The translations under genes and the position numbers were made by a program. 64,000 bases of DNA. Source: Serinus canaria. Taxonomy: Eukaryota; Chordata; Aves; Passeriformes; Fringillidae. This document shows, in pieces, positions 38,641 through 48,514 of this stretch. The stretch lies in the NCBI RefSeq assembly GCF_022539315.1, contig NC_066317.1, positions 46,727,935-46,791,934 of the forward strand. The letters are read 5' to 3'. The first letter of the stretch is position 1. Each line of letters begins with the position of its first letter. The notes beneath the pieces are model-generated. The model worked only from the letters and a program-made list of their open reading frames with translations, did not search any database and was not told the DNA's origin.

Positions 38641-39092
38641 GGATGCCTTAAGTTTTAGCTTTCGTATTTTTCAGATTTTTTACTGCCTTGATGTGTGACT
38701 CTGAACTTAATATGAAGTGTTAGTAAGTTCTCTTCACCAAGAAAAAAGACAAAACAATCCTTTTCCAGCTTGAGAACCAAGGACAACTGTTACAGCCTCA
38801 GGCCCAAAAAGCATAAACAATGGCAAATTGAACAAACCGGGAGGATGGGATTTCATAACCTTAAGCTGTAATTGGACAATTAACCCAAATATGCAATTGG
38901 ACCAAAACTTATAAAGGGGTGAAAATTTGTGACCAGGAGTCCATTTGGTGACCATCTCGGGTCCATCTTCGGCAATGCCCTGGCCAGGCTCTTGTACTGC
39001 ACAAGGTGTATCCTTTTAGGACCTTTTAATAAATACAATACCTACTTGAACTCTGTCTGGCCTCTGTTCTAGGTCAGCCTCTCAAGGCATCA
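38641..39092 (+). mobile_element. Solo ERV LTR (family B) nested in another LTR
   Basis: A 452-bp element bounded by imperfect inverted ends: GGATGCCTT at 38641 (one change from the expected TGATGCCTT) and AAGGCATCA at 39084-39092. It has a TATA box (TATAAA 38910-38915) and a polyadenylation signal (AATAAA 39028-39033) 118 bp further on, the normal U3-R layout. The interior phrases 'ttttagctttcgtattttt', 'attggacaattaaccc', 'ggtgaccatctcgggtcc' and 'aactctgtctggcctctgtt' match an LTR family I know from songbirds. Both copies of ACCT flank it. It is a solo LTR, so the provirus was removed by LTR recombination (inference). It is younger than the LTR it splits. Confidence 0.88.
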
Positions 39093-39096
39093 ACCT
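39093..39096. repeat. Right target-site duplication of the inserted LTR (ACCT)
   Basis: The partner of 38637-38640. The host LTR sequence resumes immediately with 'aaggaataaccc'. Confidence 0.6.
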
Positions 39097-39519
39097 AAGG
39101 AATAACCCATAACATGGGGCGCCATTCTCAGCATATACAGATGGGAGAAGTCTCTGTCCACGGGGGCTGCTGCTGGGGGACTGGCTGGGCGTTGGTCGTT
39201 TAGTTGTGAGCAATTGCTTTTAAAAGCATCACTTGCCTTCCTTCCAGTTTGATTTCTCTCTCTTTCCATTGCAATTTATGACTATGCTTTTTGTTTCAAT
39301 TATTAAACTGTCTTTATCTCAATCCATGAGTTTTCTCTCTTTTACCTTTCTGATTCCTATTATGTGAATCCAAAGTGTGGATATTGTGTAGAAAGAATCC
39401 TGTTGAACCTATCTCAAATAAGTGCTTACTAAAAAGTAAGTAGGAAAGCTGTGAAGAGCAGTAAGCATGGCAAAGGCTATAGGTCAATCCCCATGGAAAG
39501 ACTGAATAAACAGACTAGG

Positions 39520-39835
39520 GAGAGAGAGACTAAAAGAGGCACATAACATGACACCTACAAAATGATGAGTCACATAGCAAGGGCAAAGAGACAGTATTTG
39601 TTCAGAGGCTCTTCGAAGACATGAGTTAGAAGCACCCAAAGAAGCCAGCCAAAGAAAAGAGGAGATTCCTCACATAACAGGCAAGTAAACTGTGGATGTC
39701 CTTGTTGCAGAAGGTGGTGAACATTATAGCTTTACTTGGTTCAGTTGGAAACCAAACAAACTTGTGGAAGGCAAATCTGGTGGGGATGTTCAAAAGCAGC
39801 TTCTAGCTCAGACAGACCCTCAGATGCACATTACT
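39520..39835 (+). mobile_element. Old, decayed CR1-like LINE fragment
   Basis: The segment follows the 3' coding end of ancient CR1-group LINEs: 'acctacaaaatgatgagt', 'cagtatttgttcagaggctc', 'gagttagaagcaccca', 'agaggagattcctcacataac', 'gcaagtaaactgtggatgtcc', 'gcagaaggtggtgaacatta' and 'ggtggggatgttcaaaagc'. It is much more diverged than the other CR1 copies here, and the reading frame is broken by many changes. Identification is by ordered phrases from memory; edges are approximate. It lies about 150 bp beyond the split LTR. Confidence 0.65.
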
Positions 39836-40216
39836 GAAAATTGAAAGAATATTTAGGATCATAATCCTTATATTTATAACCTGTTCTTACAACATTTGTG
39901 CCCTCTTTGAAAGGTGATACTAATCTTGCTCCTACTCATTATTAGCTCATTAGAAGTTTGCCCACATCTCATTACAAGTAGTAGCACCTCCATACATGTT
40001 GAATTAATACAGCTGAACTTCAGATTATCCTGAAAGACAAAATGATGCTTAGAGAGTTGAAATATAAAAGATGGATGTCAGAGAATTGTCCTTTGCCCTT
40101 TAACCATCCAATACAACTAGGCACAGCACCAGCTTTTCAGTGAGAAGAGAGGAAAGAACTTCTGCAAAGTACTAACAGCCATTAATATGTTCTCTACATG
40201 CAGTTCTCCAATGACA

Positions 40217-40266
40217 GGAACACTCATTAAATCAGGACTCAGAAACACTCATTAAATCAGGACCAT
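40217..40266. repeat. 24-nt direct tandem duplication
   Basis: Two adjacent copies of a unit containing AACACTCATTAAATCAGGA (first copy from 40219, second from 40243) differ only at the edges. It is a recent local duplication. Confidence 0.85.
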
Positions 40267-40844
40267 CAAACTGGGGCGGCACTGAATCCCTGAGGATATT
40301 TGTTTCCCGCTGTGCCTTAATGGAGGTGGAAATAATAGACTCCAAAAGCATCCAAAACAGACTGAACATGCCTGTTCATAACAGACAGCTCAAATGCATT
40401 TCTAGACTAAATATATCTCAATAGTGCCTGTTGTGTGATATGAACCTTGAGTAGAAAGCAAGAATGATGTTGTTGCAAACCAAAATTGGTGTTAAGGTGG
40501 GTGGGTCTGCAGCTGGTCCTGCTAGTGTCACAGAGGTATATGTTTTCTCCTTCAATGAAATTATTTTACTATTTATCCAAAACATTTGTAAAGCCTCCAT
40601 CCTCCCTTGACAAGTTGTGCTAAAAGGGGCTTAAGGTACTACTTTTCCTTGAGGTGGTGCAAAGGAGAACCCAAAAAAAGTTCCCAGAAGGTTAAAACTA
40701 AATTTAACTGGCAAATTTTAGAAGATCAGGAACTTGGCAAAATTTAAAGCAACATTCTTTCAAAATAAAGTATTTCAAGAGGCATTGAATTAGAAAACTC
40801 CATCCATCCACCTCAAATTACCTAAATTTCAGGAAGAGGAAATT

Positions 40845-40896
40845 GGGAAAAAGAAAAGGAGAAAAGGAGAGGGAAAAAAGAGAGAAAAAAGAAAGA
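40845..40896 (+). repeat. Uninterrupted 52-nt purine tract
   Basis: Every base from 40845 to 40896 is A or G, with the pyrimidine-rich partner on the minus strand. Long polypurine tracts can form triplex (H-DNA). The motif is partly mirror-symmetric (gaaaagga/ggaaaag-like). Confidence 0.9.
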
Positions 40897-41999
40897 CATA
40901 GCTACCACCCTGGGTCCACCATGAGCTCAGCTTCCCTAAAATCCAAGGACAATAGGGGTATGACCACATGCAGTCCTGGCAATGATATTTATCAGGGCTA
41001 TGATGTTTATCTGCTCCTGAGGCATCCTGTTTTCCCCCACACCCGACCTAGGTGGGGATTCTGGTCATCCAGGCACTCTGGTGCTCTGTTTGGGCTGCAG
41101 GGGCAGAGTGTGGGGCATTTCTTCAGCTGTGCCAGTGACTGACAGAAGTCCTGGGCTGGCCTAGAGGATCCACGTGGAGCAGAGCACCATTCCACCTTGC
41201 AAGAACTGCCCTGGTCCATCCAGCTTCAGCTGTTTGGAGCAGTAATAATTTTCTCTAGACTCTCACAACATTAAATGGTGTTTATTAGCTTATGTCAGAG
41301 AGTTAAAATATTTGCATACATTTTAACTTTAAGTACTTTTTTAAAAGTAGCTTGCTTACAAAATCTTTAGAAAATTGCTGACACAGTTGTACCGAGGGTC
41401 AGCTGTTACTTTTTCCTTTGGTTTTATTTTATTTCTTTTTATATACGTGGCATTTATCAAGGCATTTTGAATTATAACAATGCATTCAGTTGCTGTATTA
41501 GATCATCTGTTGCAGCATCAAACATCTAATTTTTACAGTCAGGGAAACAATGAAAATGTCAAGGTTCAGAAGAAAGCAAAAGCAACGAACATCAATATAA
41601 ATGAGACATTCTGTAAGATTAAAATTGCAAACAGACATCCCTATGAGGTCAGTTTTACCCTTCCTAATGTTTCAAAAGCATCTATGAATCTGACCTCTCA
41701 TTTGCCACAACAAAGAGCGCTGTTACTGATACTGCTGGGTAAAACAGGATTTCCTATTAGTCATCTACCTGGAAAAGATGTTGAGTCACTCAGTCAGTGG
41801 CTGTAAAACTAAGCTTAATACAACAATCTCCACTTCCCTCAAGATTTCAAATTTTTTTGTTTTTCAGTTTCACACTAGTAAATCTGTAATGTATCCTTTT
41901 AGCTGTAAATTGATTTTTTAAAAAAATTATAAGAATAATCATGAAGTAGTTTTTTAGAGAGACAGTTTCTATAAACCAAACCGTCACTGCTTACTGTAT

Positions 42000-42260
42000 A
42001 TTTACTAATGAAATTTCCTAGTGAGTTTCATAAAGCTGACTTCCAAGACCGTACCTCCGAACTAAAAAGGATTGTACAGTCATCACATACCTTAATATGA
42101 CACCCAGAAGAGAGAAAAGCACAATAATTAAAATTAATTGGGTTGAAACCCGTTCAACGGTCTAAACAATAGCACTATCAATCAAGCTTACCCACAGGAT
42201 GTTCCAGTCTGCTGGGAATAAACAGGTTTCAATGTTGTAAGACCTCAGTGCAACATAAAG
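42000..42260. promoter_or_regulatory. Candidate developmental enhancer with homeodomain, SOX, PBX and FOX sites
   Basis: Within 100 bp lie TAATTA (42125-42130), TTAATTG (42134-42140), SOX-like AACAATAG (42165-42172), HOX/PBX-like ATCAATCA (42177-42184) and FOX-like ATAAACA (42218-42224). An inverted repeat TTGAA-ACCCG-TTCAA near 42143-42157 and several CpGs sit among them. The mix of different factor sites at near-consensus quality looks like a conserved noncoding element. This is inference, and no alignment was possible. Confidence 0.3.
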
Positions 42261-43466
42261 TCCAGGAGCCCTCACTGACTACAAAACTCATTAAAATAAT
42301 AAACAGTCTCTGTTCTATATATTCTGTGTCAGTGACAAGTACAATTATAGGTCACTGCTGGTTTCTTTTCATCAGAAGTCCAGCCTGCTTTAAGGAAAGA
42401 TGAAAAGAATCTTGTTGCTCGGTATTACTGGTCAATATCTTAGCAGAGTGAAGGAATAAAGCATGTGTTGAACAAGCATGAAATTTCATGGTAATAGAGA
42501 ACTGACAAAGAATTACTGTATGCAGAACAGAAAAAATGTAAGGAGCATTTATCAATACATGAGCCATGCACTGAGAAATCTTTTCTGGGTCTGAAAGTCC
42601 TCAGTCTTTCAGCCTTACTGTTTAGAGATTCTGGGTCTTTGGAAGTTACAGTTACAGGAAAAAGAAATTTTTTCTCTGAATTTTTTTGCATGAGAAACAG
42701 GTAAAATAAAAACAGACTTTACTTAACTAGCAAGGAGATGTGGTATTTCAGAAATTATTTAGAAGAGTAATTTGATATCCTGTGAGGAATGGCATGTTGG
42801 ATTATAATTTCAAATTACCATCACTAATTATTAGCTCTAAGAACAACTTGCTATGGGGAGAATGGTTTATTAAGGTGGAACTATATAATTAATAAATTAC
42901 TATGTACACTGTGTTGATCAAAACTTATTTCTTCTTAATGCAAACCTAAGGTTTTGCTCCTTCTCAGTGTTAAAAATAACCTTAGTCCTAAAGATTCAGT
43001 AGGTAGGGCAAAAGAAAGATGTCATTCTTATCTTTGTAAAAGCAAGGGCAGGTTGAATTGAGAGTTTGTGAGACTCCTAAATTGCTCCATTCCAAAATGA
43101 CAAGGTAAATAATCCAAGCCACGGATTCAGTAAATAAAAATGTTATGTTTAGACTGGAAGTAAATTGTACTGAGAAACTCTCACTTTGATTATTTAACTC
43201 CCATGATTTCCTGTTTTGCACAGTCAGCTTGTGAGCTGCAGCTCCATAATCCTAAAACAGCTATAGCACAAGGCAGATGCTGTGTGATAAATCCAGAAAT
43301 GGGTATCACAGAAATAGATTGGTGGGGAAAAAAAAGCTACCTTGGACTAATGCACAAGAGAACATTTTTTAGTGATACTGTTTAATTTTATTTCAGTTGT
43401 GAGCATACCTAAGGGTTCTTTGTCACCTATTTTTATTCATGACAGCACAGAAGGGAACTGTGTAAG
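42261..43466. other. Unique noncoding sequence, no gene seen
   Basis: No recognised repeat, exon or RNA gene. Overlapping minus-strand frames at 42352-42691 have no known motif. Confidence 0.55.
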
Positions 43467-43524
43467 TGTAACAGGTTTGGCAGAGGTACTTCATGCGTGG
43501 CAGTGCCGTGCCAAGCCTGTTACA
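43467..43524 (+). ncRNA. Candidate microRNA-like hairpin
   Basis: TGTAACAGGTTTGGCA (43467-43482) pairs with TGCCAAGCCTGTTACA (43509-43524) over 16 positions with a single T:G wobble. After a small asymmetric internal loop (GA against G), a further six pairs form between GGTACT (43485-43490) and AGTGCC (43502-43507), with one wobble. The terminal loop is 11 nt. The fold of about 58 nt and 22 pairs is close to a short pre-miRNA. I do not recognise the arm as a known microRNA. A decayed foldback element is an alternative. Transcription and strand are unknown; the plus strand is an arbitrary choice. Confidence 0.35.
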
Positions 43525-44495
43525 GAAGGGGACATTTGTACATAGTACTCCTTTCCACCAAAGGATGCATTTGGAAGGAAAAGGGAAACTTATGATTGCA
43601 ATAGGTTTCCACATTCAATTAATTTATGCAGGAAATACCTTTCACTTTGTGTCCAAACTGAAAATTAAATGGCACATTCCAAGTCTCGTTGCTTCTTCCA
43701 AGTTCTACACTTCCAGCCCTTGCACCAGTTCCAAGCACGATAGCACCAGGAGCATCGTGTAGGCCTACAGAAAAACTGCACAGGATAAATAACAGACTCA
43801 GGAATATGTCAGCAGTCATCTTCACAGAAATTGTCATACAGGACATGATGCCATCAAGCTCAAGTTGGTTTACTGCCATACATTTCAACATGGTGCATTA
43901 TCCTAGAACATTTAAATCAAACATGCAAGTCCCAAGCAATGGAAAGGAAGGATTTAAATAAAGGACACAAAATCAAAGCTTGCATTCTAAAAACCTGAAA
44001 AAAAGAAAAGTTACAAACCCAGATACAATTAAGCTGTAATTTCCAATTGTGTCTACATTACTCATTTCCCCTCATAAGTCTTACTAACTTCAATGGTAAT
44101 TTGCCTTGGCTTAGGAGAATGTAGATACCAAATTATTTTGGGGCATATTCTGGATAATTGGATTAATATAGATTTGAAATCCACTGTCACAAAGGTACTT
44201 AAGCAATTTACTCTGTAGCAGAAATATTGGTACCTGAATAAGCAACTTTAATTAGTATTTCAATTACATTGTGTTCCCTGATTAAGAGATTAAAAAAAAA
44301 AAAAATCACATTTCCTGAAAATGAAAGGTCAAGCTCTTGTGGGAGAAAAAAGGAGAGAACTGCCCACAGAGGGTCAGCATTTTTTTCAGAAAAGTGTTCA
44401 CATCCTGTCATGCCAAATTTCTCATAAATCCATGCCTGTCACTTCAATAGTTTGTCTAATGCTTTCCTTTACATGCCCCCAAAACAACAAGTACA
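43525..44495. other. Unique noncoding sequence, no gene seen
   Basis: Overlapping open frames on both strands at 43493-43961 show low stop density but no recognisable protein. There is a 14-nt A run at 44292-44305. Confidence 0.5.
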
Positions 44496-44588
44496 GAGAA
44501 TACAATTTATGCTAGAAGTCTGATGGATAATATGTTAAAGGATATTAGAAGAATACAATTTATGCTAGAAATCTGATGGATATTATCT
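44496..44588. repeat. Direct duplication, about 38-nt unit at 53-bp spacing
   Basis: GAATACAATTTATGCTAGAA starts at 44498 and again at 44551. The similarity continues through 'tctgatggata.tat'. The two copies differ at two or three positions, so the duplication is fairly recent. The 15 bp between copies is not repeated. Confidence 0.9.
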
Positions 44589-47500
44589 CCAGGTACACTC
44601 AACTATATTAAGTTGCAGTCTATAACCATAAGACTATTTCATGGAGCCTTTGTCTTATGGCAATAAAGAAAAGACATTAGTGCTCTTTTACAAGAAATAA
44701 GAGAGATGGAGTCATTAGTATTTGTACAGCCACCTAGTCACTACAGTGATTTAGTAACAAGTTTGGGTACACTTTAATTATAAAGTTCACAGAAATAATG
44801 CATTACCTGAAAACCAAGAGACATATTGCCTCCTAATGTAGGTCTACTGAGAGCTATTTCCATGGATTATTTGACTCTAAATTCTCAGCACCACAGACTA
44901 CGACAGGCTGTCTGATTCACACAATTATTTTAAATTAATAGCTATCCATTTCCAAAACAAAAAGAAAGGGCTGAAAGAATTTTCATGAGTACAATTGCCA
45001 TCCAGGAGAACCAGAATAGGCATTTAATCCCAACCCAGCTGCCTAGACCTTCGTGGAGTTTCAGCAGGCATGCAGGAGCTGAAGGGATGCCAGAAGATGC
45101 ACAGTGCACATATTTGCTTCAGGAGAAAAAGGGAAGAGACCAGTCCTGTGAGTGAGTGGAAAGAGCTTAAAGTCTTGAAGCTCAAGGGAGACAGAGGCAA
45201 GCAAGGAAACATCTGAAGAACTAAAGTTCTTCCTAAGATCAGGGATCACAGTCTTAAACTAAGTTATGAATAGGAGACATCCTTTTATTTGATTAGTGTT
45301 TGAAAACGTTTTTGTTCTTTTAAATGTATCCTTACCATGTTTTTATAGCCTGTTCTGACCACAAGGTCTGCAGATAGGTAGCAGTTTAGCTTCTACCTGA
45401 TAGATGAGAAAATCCATGCTGAGAACAGCTCAGATAAGGTCACAAAAAGGTACCAAGTGCCAGGTCAGGTACTGAAATACTGAAAAAAAGGGAAGATACC
45501 ATTGGATTTCACAGCACTGATTAGTAAAAAAATCAGATTTTCAATTTGGCGGGAGTTATCAAACAGAGATACAGAATTGCATTGCCATCATAACAAAGGA
45601 GACAAGGAAAACTGAGAAGTGTTACTTATGTTTTTCAAACATTAAAAGTATTGTTATTTATGAAAAATTAAATGTCCTGGCTACTCTGGGCATTTATGCG
45701 ACAAGTAGATAATGGAGTAAACATACAAATATTTAAGTACTAATACGTCCATAAAACTGAAAAAAATGCTTGACATTCTTGGTTCTTGAGGAAGCTGAAG
45801 CTTGATCCTCCTTCTGGTTATTTTGTGAAGGGTCCCTGCTATCTAGGCTGAACTATACTGAACACTTCAAGGCAACTATAATACCTGAAAACTATAGATA
45901 AACCGTTTCACTGATTATATGTTTGTTCTGGAGTATCAGCAAAATATAAATAAGGGCTGTTCAAATTCCCTGTCTAAATTACTGGATGTAAAATTGATTT
46001 CAGCTAAAGAATTTTTCCCCTTTTGTTCTGTCAAGGTTGCTGTTATTTCTTTGTGAGATTTTTTTTCTTTTGAAGCTGAGGGAAAACGGAGAAGTGTCAG
46101 CACAAATACCAAATATTTCTACTAGATTTGATTTCTCTAGGGCTTCATCATAATAACTGTTTTCTTTCTGCCCTCATTTACACCCCTTGATATGAATGAC
46201 CTTCCCCACTTCTTTGCTTCTCCTGAGAGCATTGTATGGTTGTATGATTTATCCTCTGTGTTCTATTCTCACTGGAGAGGTGATCACAGCAGACCAACTG
46301 AACGGCTTTTGGAAACTATCACAAGAAAAACAAGGGAGCAGGCAGTCATCCCAATCTCACATATCTTGTGTTTGCCTGGACATTGTTTTTCTTTCAAACT
46401 TCTGCAAAAAATAGAAGAGTTTTCTGGCAGACAACATATGCATTTGGAGCCAGCTCCCAAGCCAAAGCTGTTAGAACAGTGCAGGTTTCAAGCCTTCATA
46501 AATGCAGGGGTGAAGGCTGCCACTGCACTCCTACATTCATCATTTATGGGGGCTGCTTGCTGAGCTTGCTGCTTTCCTTCCCAGGGAAAAAAAAATAGGT
46601 TATGAACCATGAACCCCCTCTTTTTTCTTTAAACAAGTGGTATGCAACAACAGTACAAAATTATGCAAATTACCTTGTCACACATATCAGACTGACAGTT
46701 CCAAAGAGACTAGATATTGCCAAAAGATTTCTAGCTCTAGGCAGACCATGCCATTACAGTATGGCTTAGAGCCATAAGACCCTGATAAGAACTCACTTTC
46801 TTTAGACTACCACTCTCACAGACTGTTATTTCAAATATATGTGCTCAGCTTTGAGGGTTTTATTGGTTTTGGTTTTTTGGTTTTGTTTTTCCTTTTGTCT
46901 ACATATGGTGTGCTGTGTTTAGACTTGTAGGCAATGACATGAAAACCAATCTAAATTAACAAGAAGCAATGTACCACTAAAATTTTGAGACTGAGCTGCA
47001 GGTCATGGCACAGATGGTCTGCCAAATATTTGTCACAACATGTGGCCGATAATCAGAATGTATTGCAGGCAGAATTGTTAGTGAATCAAAATAACCAGAC
47101 AAGATATTTCGGAGAACTGAATTAAAGAATATAAATTCTCTTCAGGGAATAGGATAGGGGATAAAGGTAGGGGATATAAGCTCAGGCTAACCTCATTCTT
47201 ATGTCGTATACAAAAAATCCCATGTTATTCAACTTAAACTGATCCCTTCTATTTCAAAGTCTCTTCATGTTTTCCAAAGAGCAGGGATATATGCATTTCA
47301 TAGCTTTAAGGAAAATAAGACACATTGAAATATTAGATAATAGAATCAATCACATCATAGTTACAATTCTACAGAGACCTGATTTTGACAATTTTACTTT
47401 GACTTCCTCTTCACTGTTCAGGGAAGGCAGGTCTGTAAGTATACAGAAGAATACACCAGAGGGTCTCAATCTGTGTCTTGGGCAGTGGTAGAACAGAGAA

Positions 47501-47760
47501 GTCTTCCCAGAGTAAAAAAATTCTTTAGAAAATTATCTAGTGATATTTCACAGCAGCACAATATCTGGGAAAAGATGCTGCAAAAATTGTGTTAATAATT
47601 AAATTTATTGAAGACGTGAATATTTGTCACACAATTTCAGTTTGGAGGTTTTTTTAGACTAAATAAATCTCTAGATATATGATCTAGAACTGTGAATATA
47701 TTGTCTCTATCTGTCTCTATCTGAAGAAAAGCAATGTAAGACTTAGCATCTCAGGTGAGA
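44589..47760. other. Unique noncoding sequence, no gene seen
   Basis: AT-rich DNA without a recognised repeat. At 46192-46598 three plus-strand frames overlap (the longest 123 codons) with no known motif, which argues against a gene. A T/G-rich run lies at about 46858-46895. Confidence 0.5.
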
Positions 47761-48514
47761 TTCAGCTTTCAGGCTGGGTCAGTGGGCCAAGGACAGTGAT
47801 ATCAGGTCCATCAAGGCCAAGTGCCAGGTTTTGGGTCAGGACCACAACACTGCAGGCTGCAGGCAGTCTTTGGAAGGCTCCCAGCAAAAAAGGACCTGGG
47901 GGTCCTTTCCTGGCTGAACATGAGCCAGCTGTGCTCAGTGGCTAAGAGGGCCAATGGCACCCCAGTCTGTATCAGCAATAGTTTGGCCAGCAGGATGAGG
48001 GCAGTGATTGTCCCCCTGTGCTTGGCGCTAGGAGTACGCAGATCAAATCCTGTGTGCAGCTCTGGGCCCCTCCCAATGAGAACGACATTGAAGGGCTGGA
48101 GCATGGGGAAGGATCTAGAGAGTAAGTCTGACAAGGAGCAGCTGAGAGAGTTGAAGCTGTTTAGCCTGGAGAAGAGGAAACTCAGGGCAGACCCTATGAT
48201 CTCCACAACTGTCTGAAAGGAGGTTGGAGCCTTGTAGGGATGGTCTCCTGGGTAACTAGTGACAGAATGAGAGGACATGGCCTCAGACTGTGCCAGGAGA
48301 GGTTCAGGTTGGACATGATGAAGAATTTCTTCACAGAAAGGGTTTTCGAGCACCGGAATGAACTACCCAGGGAGGTGGTGGAGTGACCACCTTTGGAGGT
48401 GTTCAGGATTGGGTTTGGCACCTAGTGCTGTGGTCATTGACAAGATTGTTATGGGTCAAAGCTTGGGTTCGGTGATCTTGAAAGTATTTTACAGCCTAAA
48501 TGATTCTGTGAAAT
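47761..48514 (+). mobile_element. CR1 LINE, 5'-truncated, longest copy in the window
   Basis: About 750 bp following the avian CR1 3' end in order: 'aaggccaagtgccagg', 'aaaaaggacctgggggtcc', 'ctgaacatgagccag', 'gccagcaggatgaggg', 'tttagcctggagaagagga', 'gaatttcttcacagaaagg' and 'ccagggaggtggtggag'. It finishes with the terminal 'tgattctgtgaaat'. It reads left to right. The first half descends from the reverse-transcriptase C-terminal region, the second half is 3' UTR. The 180-codon minus-strand frame 47811-48353 is antisense to it and not a gene. The loss of the 5' several kilobases is the usual fate of CR1 copies. Confidence 0.95.
47821..48216 (+). pseudogene. Remnant of CR1 ORF2 C-terminal region (reverse transcriptase)
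   Basis: A 131-codon frame keeps recognisable segments of the CR1 ORF2 end: KKDLGVL followed by LNMSQLCSVAKRANG, then SNSLASRMRAVIVPL, and near the C-terminus [17 protein letters not shown]. These follow the thumb/post-RT region of avian CR1 in order. No catalytic RT motif or endonuclease domain is present, because the element is truncated upstream. The initial ATG is fortuitous. Small indels relative to the family disturb the middle, so it is a non-functional fossil inside the CR1 copy. Confidence 0.8.

Larger units (their letters stand above)
38405..39365 (+). mobile_element. ERV LTR (family A) split by a second LTR
   Basis: The left part (38405-38640) starts TGTGATGGTTTTG and contains 'ttaattctctt..cagtagctgg', 'ggtaacacagggatg' and 'agtcaaggtctgttctgcttc'. 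The right part (39093-39365) contains a TATA-like 'catatacag' near 39132, 'ggactggctgggcgttggt', 'gtgagcaattg', a polyadenylation-like ATTAAA at 39302-39307 and 'ctttatctcaatccatgag'. The two parts join into one continuous LTR when 38641-39092 plus one target copy is removed. The same family occurs as the solo LTR at 62745-63266 and as the fragment at 30671-30848, both on the other strand. The U5 end beyond about 39365 has decayed. No internal retroviral genes adjoin it. Confidence 0.85.
39836..41999. other. Unique noncoding sequence, no gene seen
   Basis: No gene recognised. A 52-nt purine-only run lies at 40845-40896, followed by a GC-richer patch (40.9-41.2 kb) with open frames on both strands. 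The plus frame 41480-41806 (108 codons) has no recognisable motif. Confidence 0.5.

Noticed and set aside
39107..39125. 'acatggggcgcc' after the inserted LTR looked like a retroviral primer-binding site
   Set aside because: The same stretch is the continuation of the interrupted host LTR (U3 of family A), as comparison with the copy at 62745-63266 shows. It does not match a standard tRNA 3' end.
46192..46598. Three overlapping plus-strand open frames
   Set aside because: Simultaneous openness in several frames reflects composition; no motif or homology recognised.
47811..48353. 180-codon minus-strand open frame, the longest in the window
   Set aside because: It is entirely antisense to a CR1 LINE copy, a common artefact of GC-rich CR1 sequence.
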